From assembly GCA_023447015.1 (NCBI GenBank), contig JAEXPG010000066.1, positions 1-9,024 on the forward strand: a stretch of 9,024 nt of DNA. The letters are read 5' to 3'. How positions within the stretch are numbered: the first letter of the stretch is position 1; every line of letters begins with the position of its first letter. The notes under the pieces are model-generated. The model was not told the origin of the DNA. It made no database searches and was given only the letters and a program-made list of their open reading frames with translations. Both the position numbers and the translations under genes were made by a program. Shown in pieces: positions 1 through 6,214 of this stretch. Source of the stretch: Verrucomicrobiota bacterium. GTDB taxonomy: Bacteria; Verrucomicrobiota; Verrucomicrobiia; Opitutales; Opitutaceae.

Positions 1-1
1 C

Positions 2-733
2 TACAAGGCCGTGCGCGAGACACCCGGCGTGAAGCATGCGTTCGTCACCAGCGGACTGCGCTACGACCTGTTTCTCCACGCGAAGAAGACGCCCGAGGTC
101 GCCAGGAGCCACGAGCGCTATCTGGAGGAGCTGCTCGCGTACCACGTCTCCGGCCGGCTCAAGGTCGCGCCCGAGCACACGTCCGACGCCGTGCTGCGCG
201 TGATGCGCAAACCGAGCTTCGCGTTGTTCCGCGAATTCCTGAAACGCTTCGACGAGGTCAAGCAGAAGGTCGGCAAGCCGCAGCTGCAGATGATCCCGTA
301 CTTCATCAGCTCACATCCGGCCTCGCGGCCCGAGGACATGGCCGACCTCGCCGCGCAGACCAAGGAGCTCGGCTTCAAGCTCGAGCAGGTGCAGGACTTC
401 ACCCCCACGCCGATGACCGTCGCCACGGAGATCTACGCCACCGGCGTGCACCCGTACGACGGCAAGGCCGTGCCCGTGGCGCGGACCCGCGAGGAGAAGG
501 AGGCGCAGCGCAGCTTCTTCTTCTGGTACAAGCCCGAGTTCCGCGAGGCAGTGCGAACCTCGCTGCAACGCTTCGGCCTGGAACGGTTCATCAAGCCGCT
601 CCTCGGCGACAGCCGCCCGCACCCGGGATCGGCAAAGCCGCCGCCCCGCCCGCCCAAGCACAGTCCGGCAGCACATCCGGGACCGGCGCGGGGGCCGCGG
701 TTCGACGGACACAACCGGGGCCGGCGCGGTTGA
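2..733 (+). CDS. ygiQ: YgiQ-family radical SAM protein, C-terminal part (5' end outside window)
   Basis: This is the last 243 codons of a gene that begins left of the window; the frame is open from base 2 and stops with TGA at 731-733. YgiQ proteins are usually above 600 residues, so the cobalamin-like N-terminal region and the CxxxCxxC cluster of the radical SAM domain lie outside. What is visible fits the family's C-terminal half: the TIM-barrel segment with SGRLKVAPEHTSDAVL, then QMIPYFISSHP, the hallmark QVQDFTPTPMTVATEIYATG, and the FFFWYKPE motif before the end. The last 40 or so residues are a Pro/Arg/Gly-rich, probably disordered tail, which is common in this family. The biochemical function of YgiQ is not established. 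The gene converges on the thioredoxin gene to its right with only 24 bases between stop codons, so no room is left for a separate terminator pair. Family assignment is confident; the internal GTG at 11 is not the real start. Confidence 0.93.
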   Translation, partial: YKAVRETPGVKHAFVTSGLRYDLFLHAKKTPEVARSHERYLEELLAYHVSGRLKVAPEHTSDAVLRVMRKPSFALFREFLKRFDEVKQKVGKPQLQMIPYFISSHPASRPEDMADLAAQTKELGFKLEQVQDFTPTPMTVATEIYATGVHPYDGKAVPVARTREEKEAQRSFFFWYKPEFREAVRTSLQRFGLERFIKPLLGDSRPHPGSAKPPPRPPKHSPAAHPGPARGPRFDGHNRGRRG

Positions 734-757
734 CGCACCAGCCCGGACAGACCGACC

Positions 758-1381
758 TCACATTCTCTGCAACTTCTTGATGAAGGGCCGCGGGCCGCCC
801 TCCTGATAACCAATCCGGCCGAGCTCCTCGCCGGCGTCGTTGAGCACCACGATGGTCGGGAAACCGCCGACGCGATACTTCTCCGCGAGCTGCCCATTGC
901 GTTTCTTGGTGAAGTCGGACTGCTGGACCTTCCTCGGGAAATCCAGCTTCACCAGCACGAGATTCCCGCTGGCGTACTCCTTGAACTCCTCGGTGCCCAG
1001 GACTTCGGCGTCGAGCCGTTTGCACCAGCCGCACCAGTCGGAGCCCGTGAAGAACAGACAGACGCCGCGCCCCGAACCTTTGGCGGCATAGAGCGCGGAC
1101 TGGTAGTCGGTAGTCCACTCGCCCGACATCCCGGGTCCCGGACTGTCGCTCTGCTGTGCGGAGGCGGATTCCATTGCCGGAGCCTTCTGGCCAACGACCT
1201 TGCCGTCCACGAGGCGGACGGTGCCGTCGTCGTAGGTGAGCATGGTCATGTTGCCACGCTCCAGCTTGCTGTTCGGCTCCCCCTTCTCAGCGATGACGGC
1301 TTCGAGCGTGTCTCCCTTGTTCACCGCCGAGAGAGGCAGAACGATGAGGAGGGGCAGGATGGAAAGGAGTAGTTTTCGCAT
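758..1381 (-). CDS. Exported thioredoxin-fold protein, copy 1 (CGWC active site)
   Basis: A 207-residue protein with a Sec signal peptide (MRK followed by a Leu/Ile-rich core, residues 1-19), so it should act in the periplasm or envelope. Residues 22-63 form a small domain with GDTLEAVIAEKGEP, then a Ser/Gly/Pro linker (about 66-86), then a thioredoxin fold with the redox motif CGWC at 117-120 (context TGSDWCGWCKRL) and the cis-proline segment GFPTIVV at 173-179. CxxC proteins of this type reduce or rearrange disulfides; the substrate is unknown. A third cysteine, C108, lies nine residues before the CxxC and is Phe in the neighbouring copy. The frame extends upstream to a GTG at 1423, but the ATG at 1381 is preferred because it starts directly at the signal peptide and matches the start of copy 2 (AGTTTTCGCATGGC surrounds both start codons, read on the + strand). 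No membrane anchor beyond the signal peptide and no DsbD-like partner is visible. It is probably co-transcribed with copy 2, 86 bases upstream. Confidence 0.88.
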   Translation of the reverse strand: MRKLLLSILPLLIVLPLSAVNKGDTLEAVIAEKGEPNSKLERGNMTMLTYDDGTVRLVDGKVVGQKAPAMESASAQQSDSPGPGMSGEWTTDYQSALYAAKGSGRGVCLFFTGSDWCGWCKRLDAEVLGTEEFKEYASGNLVLVKLDFPRKVQQSDFTKKRNGQLAEKYRVGGFPTIVVLNDAGEELGRIGYQEGGPRPFIKKLQRM

Positions 1382-1467
1382 GGCAGCGCAGACTATGGCG
1401 CATCCGCTCCAGAATTCCAGCACATGCCACCGGCGCCGCGGAACCGGGGCCGGGCACCCCGCCTACC

Positions 1468-2121
1468 TCACATGCGCTGGAGCCGCTGGATGAAGGGCCC
1501 GGGGCCGCCGCGTTGGTAGCCGAGCCGGCCGACCTCCGCGCCGGAATCGTTCAGGACGACGATGGTGGGATAGCCACGGATGCCGTACTGCTGCGCCAGC
1601 TGGGCATTCTGGGCCTTCAGCTCGGCGGACTGCGGGACGGCGTTCGGAAAATCGAGCTTCACGAGCACGAGACTTCCGCTGGCGTACTGCTTGAACTCAT
1701 CGGTGCCGAGGACCTCGGCATCGAGCCGCTTGCACCAGCCGCACCAATCGGAACCCGTGAAGAACAGGAAGACCTTGCGTCCGGAGCCGCTCGCCGTGCC
1801 GAGGGCGGACCGGACATCGGTCGTCCATTCGCCGGAGGTCCCGTCCGCGCCGCGGGAGCCGCCGCGCGGTCGGGGGGCGGGCGCCGGCTTGTCCGCCCGC
1901 ACAGCGTAGTCGGCACCGGGTTTCTTCTGCGAAACAACGATACCGTGCTCGAGGCGGATCACGGTGTCACCATAGGTGAGCGTCGTGATATTGCCGCGCT
2001 CCAACCTGCTGGTTGGCTCGCCTTTCTCGGCCAGGACCGACGAAAGGGAGTCCCCGGTGTTGACGGCGAATAGCGCCGAGGCGGCAAGGAGGGACAGGAA
2101 TGAATAGATGAGTTTTCGCAT
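1468..2121 (-). CDS. Exported thioredoxin-fold protein, copy 2 (CGWC active site)
   Basis: A 217-residue paralogue of the adjacent gene with the same layout: signal peptide (1-19), N-terminal domain with GDSLSSVLAEKGEP and LERGNITTLTY (22-63), a Pro/Arg/Gly-rich linker ten residues longer than in copy 1 (about 67-95), and a thioredoxin domain with CGWC at 127-130 and cis-proline segment GYPTIVV at 183-189. Over the C-terminal 122 residues I count 89 identities (73%) with copy 1; differences cluster in the helix after the LDFP motif. The only cysteines in the mature protein are the CxxC pair, the simplest design for a periplasmic oxidoreductase. The N-terminal domain resembles the GD-x-x-x-x-V-x-x-x-x-GEP pattern seen in BamE/SmpA-like and DUF2845-like small domains; this is a resemblance by eye only. 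It is the first gene of the leftward pair and is transcribed divergently from the glycine-zipper gene. The substrate is unknown. Confidence 0.88.
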   Translation of the reverse strand: MRKLIYSFLSLLAASALFAVNTGDSLSSVLAEKGEPTSRLERGNITTLTYGDTVIRLEHGIVVSQKKPGADYAVRADKPAPAPRPRGGSRGADGTSGEWTTDVRSALGTASGSGRKVFLFFTGSDWCGWCKRLDAEVLGTDEFKQYASGSLVLVKLDFPNAVPQSAELKAQNAQLAQQYGIRGYPTIVVLNDSGAEVGRLGYQRGGPGPFIQRLQRM

Positions 2122-2246
2122 GGCTCGGAGTGGCGCGCACTATGCCAGGGCCGGCGCGAAACGCCAGCACCGGGCAGCCGCGCCCGGCTGGGAAACAAAT
2201 TGCCGGCGCAGGCGTCAAAGTTAACGTCCGCACCCGCCTTTTCGCC
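2122..2246. promoter_or_regulatory. Divergent intergenic region between thioredoxin and glycine-zipper genes
   Basis: These 125 bases separate two divergent start codons, so promoters for both directions should lie here. It includes an AT-richer patch (2191-2226, with GAAACAAATTG and CAAAGTTAACG) in otherwise GC-rich DNA, and a GC hairpin at 2170-2187 (CCGGGC, six-base loop, GCCCGG). Leftward, a -10-like CATAGT (complement of 2139-2144) lies 17 bases before copy 2. The same hexamer lies 10 bases before copy 1 (complement of 1392-1397). No convincing -35/-10 pair is evident for either gene, so precise promoter positions cannot be given. Confidence 0.35.
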
Positions 2247-2909
2247 ATGAGAACCATCTTCGCCGCCACTCTTGCCCTCGGGCTCGCCACCGCCGCCTGC
2301 GCCGATGGACCACGACGCGGCGATGATCGCCGGGGACACAACGAGCACCGGCCAGCGCACGACTGGGGACGCGGCCGCTCGCATGACGACGGACGCCGGC
2401 ACCACCGCTGGGGCGAACCACACTACCGTTGGTCGGCCGGCTACTACTATCGACCCGCCGGATGGGGCACGAGCAACTGGTATTGGGACAACGGCTGGTA
2501 CGACCCCTATTACGCGGTGTCCTACTCCGGCCCCGGCTGGGGTGTGCGGGTGCCCGTCGAGAGCGACAGCTACGCCTCGAACGGCGCGCTGCTGGGAGGC
2601 ATCACCGGCGCAATCATCGGCCACCAGAGCGGGCACACCGGGCGTGGGGCGTTGATCGGCGCGGGCGCGGGCCTGCTGCTCGGCGCGATCGCCGACTCGG
2701 CCCAGCGCCGCACCGAAGCCGAGCCCGCCACCACGGCGCCCCAGTACGTCTATCCCGAAGGTTCGGCGTACACCGGAGCGGCCTGCGCCATTCCGGCCAG
2801 CCAGTCCGGCACCGGATCGCCTCCAGCCGAGTCCGCCGAACCGGTGGCGCCGCCGCCGGCCAAACCCGCCTCGCGGATGGCCGAGGCCAATGCGCTGTTC
2901 GGCCGCTGA
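2247..2909 (+). CDS. Exported glycine-zipper protein with His/Asp/Arg-rich N-terminus
   Basis: A 220-residue protein of unknown function. Residues 1-19 form a signal peptide, most likely cut by signal peptidase I after ACA; the Cys at 18 lacks a proper lipobox. The mature N-terminus (about 20-60) is rich in His, Asp and Arg (for example RSHDDGRRHHRWGEPHYRW), followed by a Tyr/Trp/Gly-rich stretch (61-100). Residues 113-149 form a glycine zipper, GALLGGITGAIIG then GRGALIGAGAGLLLGAIAD, which resembles two packed membrane helices as in glycine-zipper 2TM and 17-kDa surface antigen domains. A Pro/Ala-rich tail follows. Such proteins usually sit in the outer membrane or envelope. The ATG at 2247 is chosen over the upstream GTG at 2130 because it begins the signal peptide; there is no Shine-Dalgarno sequence, but TTTT lies at -8 to -5. 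It is 101 bases before the lpoB-like gene and may or may not share its transcript. Confidence 0.78.
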   Translation: MRTIFAATLALGLATAACADGPRRGDDRRGHNEHRPAHDWGRGRSHDDGRRHHRWGEPHYRWSAGYYYRPAGWGTSNWYWDNGWYDPYYAVSYSGPGWGVRVPVESDSYASNGALLGGITGAIIGHQSGHTGRGALIGAGAGLLLGAIADSAQRRTEAEPATTAPQYVYPEGSAYTGAACAIPASQSGTGSPPAESAEPVAPPPAKPASRMAEANALFGR

Positions 2910-3010
2910 GTACAAACGAGGCCTCCCCGCCGACGCGGAAGCCGCAAAGTTTTGCTGGTTCTCCGGCGCCCACGGCGTGTAGACCCGAACGCTTGTCCCG
3001 ACTTTTCACC

Positions 3011-3640
3011 ATGAAACATTCCCGAATTCTGGCTCTGAGCAGCATGACCGGCGCGCTGATGTGGCTCGCTGGTTGCGCGTCCGATGGCGTGCAGAACCCG
3101 GCCGGCCGCCCGGTCGTGGAGATGAACGCCGACGAAAAAGGCTTCGTGCAGGGCACGGGCATCGAGTCGCAGGACTTGGTGGCCGTCTCCGACAAGATGG
3201 CGCGCAGCATCCTCTCCGTGCCGCAGATCGCGCAGGCGGTGAACCCGCCGGTGATCGTGCTCGACCCGGTGCAGAACAAGACGCGCTTCCCGATCAACAA
3301 GGACATCTTCCTCACCCGCCTGCGCACCCGCCTGAGCTCCCAGGCGATGGGCAAGGTGCAGTTCCTCGCCCGCGACCGCATGGCCGCGCTCGAGCGTGAA
3401 CGCGACCTCAAGGCCGCCGGCCAGGTCACAGCCAGCAGCGACCCGCGGGTCGTGGAATTCAAGGGCGCGGACTTCTTCCTCACCGGCTCGCTGGAAAGCA
3501 TCTCCACCCGCACCTCGCAGGGCCAGAGCGACTATGTGCTCTACAGCTTCCAGCTCATCGACGCCCGCACCAGCGTGATCGTCTGGGAGGACGCCGCCGA
3601 GATCAAGAAACAGGGGCTCGAGGACGCCGCCTACCGCTGA
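3011..3640 (+). CDS. LpoB-like lipoprotein (penicillin-binding protein activator family, COG3417)
   Basis: A 209-residue lipoprotein with a signal peptide ending in lipobox LAGC (Cys22), so it should be lipidated and probably outer-membrane anchored. The body matches the LpoB family pattern: a short linker, GTGIESQDLVAVSDKMARSI (49-68), the strand PPVIVLDPVQNKT (79-91) typical of the CsgG/LpoB-like alpha/beta fold, helix KDIFLTRLRTRLSS (97-110), then GADFFLTGSLESIS (152-165) and the hairpin YVLYSFQLIDARTSVIVWED (175-194). In Escherichia coli LpoB reaches through the peptidoglycan to stimulate PBP1b; whether this homologue has that partner is inference. Unlike E. coli LpoB it lacks a long Pro-rich linker, the usual state outside enterobacteria. 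The ATG at 3011 begins the signal peptide; no Shine-Dalgarno is seen, but TTTT lies at -8 to -5. It is the first gene of the lipoprotein cluster, 56 bases before the next. Confidence 0.85.
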   Translation: MKHSRILALSSMTGALMWLAGCASDGVQNPAGRPVVEMNADEKGFVQGTGIESQDLVAVSDKMARSILSVPQIAQAVNPPVIVLDPVQNKTRFPINKDIFLTRLRTRLSSQAMGKVQFLARDRMAALERERDLKAAGQVTASSDPRVVEFKGADFFLTGSLESISTRTSQGQSDYVLYSFQLIDARTSVIVWEDAAEIKKQGLEDAAYR

Positions 3641-3696
3641 GCCGATCGGGGCGGCTCCGCGTTGCGTCATCACGCCGCGCGCCGCCCCTTCTCCCG

Positions 3697-4911
3697 ATGC
3701 CGGAAGTTCCCACCACTTCTCCGGCAGCCCGCCGATCGCCCGCCCCCGGGGGCGCGATCCGGACTGCCCTGTTTCTGCTCGCGCTCGCCCTCGGCGGCTG
3801 CGCGACCGTGCCGGAAGAGCCGCCCTACATGCCCACCGGCGACCCGATCGTCGACGGCAACGCCCGGCTGGCGGCGGCGCCGCCGCAGGACCGGCCCCTC
3901 TGGGAATGCCGGATCGCGCTGGAAGCGTTGCGCCGCGGCGACTGGACCGAGGCCCGCGCCAAGCTCGACAACGCCATCCTCGCGCAGGGTGGGATCATGG
4001 GGCCGCGCGCCGATGCCGCCAAGGCCCGCAGCCTATTCCATCGTGAGAACAGCAAGCTCTTCGTCGGCGAGCCGTACGAGCGGGTGATGGTGTACTTCTA
4101 CCGCGCCATCCTCTACTGGATGGACGGCGAACCGGACAACGCCCGCGCCTGCTACCGCACCGCCCAGCTGCTCGACAGCGACGCCTCGGCCGAGGCGTAC
4201 AAGGGCGACTGGGTGCTCCCCGACTTCCTCGATGCCCTCGCCAGCGCGCGGATGCACACGGACTGGGCGGACTCGTTGCTGCGCGCGCAACAGAACTTCC
4301 GGGGATCGCTCCCGCCCCTCAATCCCGAGGCGAACGTGCTCGTCTTCGTCGAGTTCGGCCGCGGTCCGCGCAAATACGCCGGCGGCGAATACAGCGAGCG
4401 CCTGTATTTCCAGCCTGGCTCGGCGCTCGCCCGCACCGCCGTCCTCCAGGTCGCCGGCCGCACGCTGCGCCTCGGCGCACAGGATGACGTCTCCTTCCAG
4501 GCCACCACCCGCGGCGGCCGGATGATGGACGACATCCTCGAGAACAAGGCCGACTTCAAGGAAACCACCGACACGATCGGCGACGCCGCTCTCGTCGGCG
4601 CGGCGGTGAGCGCCTACCAGCCCCGCCGCCACCGCAGCGACGAGCTCACCGTGGGCCTCGCCGCCGTCGGCCTGCTGAGCAAACTCGCCTCCGCCGCAAC
4701 CACGCCCGAGGCCGACACCCGCTGCTGGGACAACCTACCGCAATGGATCGGCTTCGCCTCGCTGAAGTTGCCCCCGGGCGAGTATCCGGCCACGGTGGAA
4801 TTCCGCGCCGCCGACGGACGCGAAGCGCCGCTGGCCACCCGCCAGCTCACGATTTCCGTGAAACCGACGCCGGCCGACACGGTCCTACTCCTCAGCGAAC
4901 TCACTCCCTGA
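3697..4911 (+). CDS. COG3014-like lipoprotein with TPR-like N-terminal half
   Basis: A 404-residue predicted lipoprotein: 20 polar residues, a hydrophobic core, then lipobox LGGC with Cys35. The N-terminal half is helical and TPR-like, with ALEALRRGDWTEARAKLDNA (74-93), then FVGEPYERVMVYFYRAILYW (122-141) followed by DGEPDNARACYRTAQLLD. The motif of GEPYE plus a Y-RAILY helix plus an A-x-R helix is what I recall for COG3014, an uncharacterised family found beside LpoB and YcfL. The C-terminal half has beta-rich segments, including VLVFVEFGRGPRK (214-226), an Ala/Gly-rich hydrophobic stretch (294-334) and WDNLPQWIGFASLKLPPGEY (344-363), again family-like. The molecular function is unknown; gene context points to envelope or cell-wall work. 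It has the only usable ATG before the signal peptide. The next start is nine bases after its stop, which strongly suggests co-transcription. Confidence 0.8.
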   Translation: MPEVPTTSPAARRSPAPGGAIRTALFLLALALGGCATVPEEPPYMPTGDPIVDGNARLAAAPPQDRPLWECRIALEALRRGDWTEARAKLDNAILAQGGIMGPRADAAKARSLFHRENSKLFVGEPYERVMVYFYRAILYWMDGEPDNARACYRTAQLLDSDASAEAYKGDWVLPDFLDALASARMHTDWADSLLRAQQNFRGSLPPLNPEANVLVFVEFGRGPRKYAGGEYSERLYFQPGSALARTAVLQVAGRTLRLGAQDDVSFQATTRGGRMMDDILENKADFKETTDTIGDAALVGAAVSAYQPRRHRSDELTVGLAAVGLLSKLASAATTPEADTRCWDNLPQWIGFASLKLPPGEYPATVEFRAADGREAPLATRQLTISVKPTPADTVLLLSELTP

Positions 4912-4920
4912 CCCGACATC

Positions 4921-5334
4921 ATGAACACCCGACTTCGCCTCGCAGGCGCCCTGTGCCTGCTCACCCTCCTGGCCGGTTGCGAGACCCCCGGCCCCTACCT
5001 GCCGGAGGACACGACGAAATACACCATCGAGAACACCGAGAAGTTCGTGCTGCTCGATCGCGCAAGCCAACGGGCCGTGACCTGCACAACCCTGCAGGAA
5101 CAGGTGCTGCCGGACGGCCGACTCGAGGTGGTCGCCAACGTGAAGAACCGCGAGCGGCGGCGGATCGAGGTGCAGATCAACTGCGTGTTCAAGCGCGAGC
5201 AGGGCATGACCACCGGCGACGAGACGCCGTTCGAGACGCTCATCCTTTCCCCGTACGAGACAAAGGCGGTGCGGTTTGTCGCCATGAACGACAAGGCGCA
5301 CACCTACACCATCCGCGTCCGGCAGTCCCGTTGA
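4921..5334 (+). CDS. YcfL-like lipoprotein (DUF1425)
   Basis: A 137-residue small lipoprotein with signal peptide and lipobox LAGC (Cys20). The mature part is one beta-rich domain: KFVLLDRAS, then LPDGRLEVVANVKNRERRRI (74-93) giving the strand-turn-strand core, VQINCVFKREQGM, then TPFETLILSPYETKAVRFVA and a last strand ending in TIRVRQSR. This layout, an immunoglobulin-like sandwich in which variation of N-x-x-N/R residues precedes an aromatic strand, fits DUF1425 (YcfL), whose genes lie next to lpoB (ycfM) in enterobacteria. The role of YcfL is not known. Besides the lipobox Cys and one signal-peptide Cys (C12), the protein has two internal cysteines (C55 and C89), which could form a disulfide. 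It starts nine bases after the preceding gene, with no Shine-Dalgarno sequence. Confidence 0.82.
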   Translation: MNTRLRLAGALCLLTLLAGCETPGPYLPEDTTKYTIENTEKFVLLDRASQRAVTCTTLQEQVLPDGRLEVVANVKNRERRRIEVQINCVFKREQGMTTGDETPFETLILSPYETKAVRFVAMNDKAHTYTIRVRQSR

Positions 5335-5381
5335 GCGGAAACCCGCCGCAACGCGGCCGCGTCAACCGGCACGCCTTTTCC

Positions 5382-6104
5382 ATGAAACTGATGCTCCATC
5401 CAACCGCCGCCCCGATCCTCGCCACGGCGATCCTGCTTCCTTGCGCCGGACCGTTGGCTGCCGCCGGCGAGGCCGCGACTTCCGCCGCGCAGTACAGCTA
5501 TGAGCAACGCGTCTTCGGGGCGCCCGAGCCGTTGGTCTCCTCCGCCCGCGGACAGGCGGCGTTGGCACGGTTCGGGAAGGCGTGCGAGCAGATGGGAAAG
5601 CCGCGCTTCATCCTCCGAATCAATCCCTCCCGCGACAGCGCGGCGGCGGAGAGCCCGACGCTCGCCGACCAGCAGACCCGCCGCGACATCGAGCGGTTGT
5701 TCGGCCGTCCCCTGCGTCTCGCCGGAGCACTTCTCATCGATCATGGCGCTGAGGCCACGGAAGGTGCGACCGGAACCGACGCTGCAGCCGGATCCGGAAG
5801 CCCAACCCAGCCGGCTGGAGAGAGCCCAGCCGCCGACATCGTGATCGAAGTGCTGGTTTCCAGCCGACAAGTCGCCTTCGCCTCCGACGGGGCGACAACC
5901 GCCGTGCCCGACATCCAAGCCACCGCCATCCGCGTGAGCGACCGGACCGTGCTCGGACAGGCGGCCTCGTCGGATTTGGTCGGGTTTGGTGCTGCAGCCG
6001 GAGAAAAAGCGCGCCACTACAGCACCGAGGAAATCGTCGAAGCCACGGCCTTCGCGCTCATCGAGGATCTCGCGGCGATTGCGCGGGAAACGCCCAAGCC
6101 GTAG
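5382..6104 (+). CDS. Exported protein of unknown function, fourth gene of the lpoB-like cluster
   Basis: A 240-residue protein I do not recognise. A signal peptide (about 1-28, ending in PLAAAG) suggests export; Cys21 is not in a good lipobox. The mature part reads as alpha/beta: helix AALARFGKACEQM (59-71), strand PRFILRINPSRDS (74-86), helix QQTRRDIERLFGRP (97-110), strand LAGALLID, a low-complexity Ala/Gly/Thr/Pro loop (122-150), strand ADIVIEVLVSSRQ (151-163), then strands DIQATAIRVSDRTVLGQ (177-193) and a C-terminal helix EEIVEATAFALIEDLAAIA. The strand and helix order, and the pairing of ADIVIEVLVSSRQ with GADFFLTGSLESIS, parallel the LpoB-like protein encoded at 3011-3640, so it may be a divergent LpoB/CsgG-fold relative. 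That is inference. The ATG at 5382 starts the signal peptide, 47 bases after the YcfL-like gene and preceded by TTTT at -6 to -3. It is probably the last gene of the operon. Confidence 0.72.
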   Translation: MKLMLHPTAAPILATAILLPCAGPLAAAGEAATSAAQYSYEQRVFGAPEPLVSSARGQAALARFGKACEQMGKPRFILRINPSRDSAAAESPTLADQQTRRDIERLFGRPLRLAGALLIDHGAEATEGATGTDAAAGSGSPTQPAGESPAADIVIEVLVSSRQVAFASDGATTAVPDIQATAIRVSDRTVLGQAASSDLVGFGAAAGEKARHYSTEEIVEATAFALIEDLAAIARETPKP

Positions 6105-6214
6105 GGGTTTTCCCCGGGGAAGAAGGGTTTGTTGAAAAGGAATTTACGGATCGAAGATTGCGCGTAAGTAGTGCTGCTGGCTTATTTGGCGTTTAAACAA
6201 CCCACGCCCCGACC
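6105..6214 (+). promoter_or_regulatory. AT-richer leader region before the pilC/gspF-like gene
   Basis: This gap of 110 bases is clearly richer in A and T than its surroundings (6120-6200) and probably holds the promoter of the downstream gene. A TTGAAA at 6132-6137 could be a -35 box, with AAGATT at 6154-6159 (16-base spacing) as a poor -10. GGGG-TTTT-CCCC at 6104-6115 overlaps the preceding stop codon and could form a short hairpin, but no T-run follows. A PmeI-type palindrome GTTTAAAC is at 6191-6198. A sigma-54 GG-N10-GC pattern was looked for and not found. Confidence 0.3.

Larger units (their letters stand above)
758..2121 (-). repeat. Tandem gene duplication: two thioredoxin paralogues in direct orientation
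   Basis: The two leftward genes are direct repeats offset by about 710-740 bases. Similarity is visible at DNA level, for example CTTGCACCAGCCGCACCA at 1728-1745 against the matching TTTGCACCAGCCGCACCA at 1019-1036, and identical bases AGTTTTCGCATGGC at both start codons (1371-1384 and 2111-2124). The 30-base length difference is mainly in the linker. The 86-base spacer between the copies is GC-rich and holds no further gene. Confidence 0.85.

Noticed and set aside
600..733. Frameshift at the 3' end of ygiQ because of the Pro/Arg-rich tail
   Set aside because: Disordered basic, Pro-rich tails after the FFFWYKPE region are common in YgiQ proteins, and the conserved part ends normally before the tail.
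2944..2955. GCAAAGTTTTGC imperfect palindrome before the lpoB-like gene as an operator
   Set aside because: Five-base arms with a two-base centre occur by chance at this length, and no second copy is seen nearby.
5304..6017. Minus-strand open frame of 237 codons opposite the unknown exported protein
   Set aside because: Arg/Gly/Ser-rich with no motif or signal peptide. The plus-strand frame has a clean signal peptide and alternating helix and strand pattern, so the minus frame is a shadow.
6104..6119. GGGGTTTTCCCCGGGG as a rho-independent terminator after the lipoprotein cluster
   Set aside because: The stem is only four pairs, overlaps the stop codon and is not followed by a T-run.
6177..6192. 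Sigma-54 promoter (TGGC...GC) before the pilC/gspF-like gene
   Set aside because: The required GG-N10-GC spacing is not met; GG at 6179-6180 is followed by GT rather than GC at 6191-6192.
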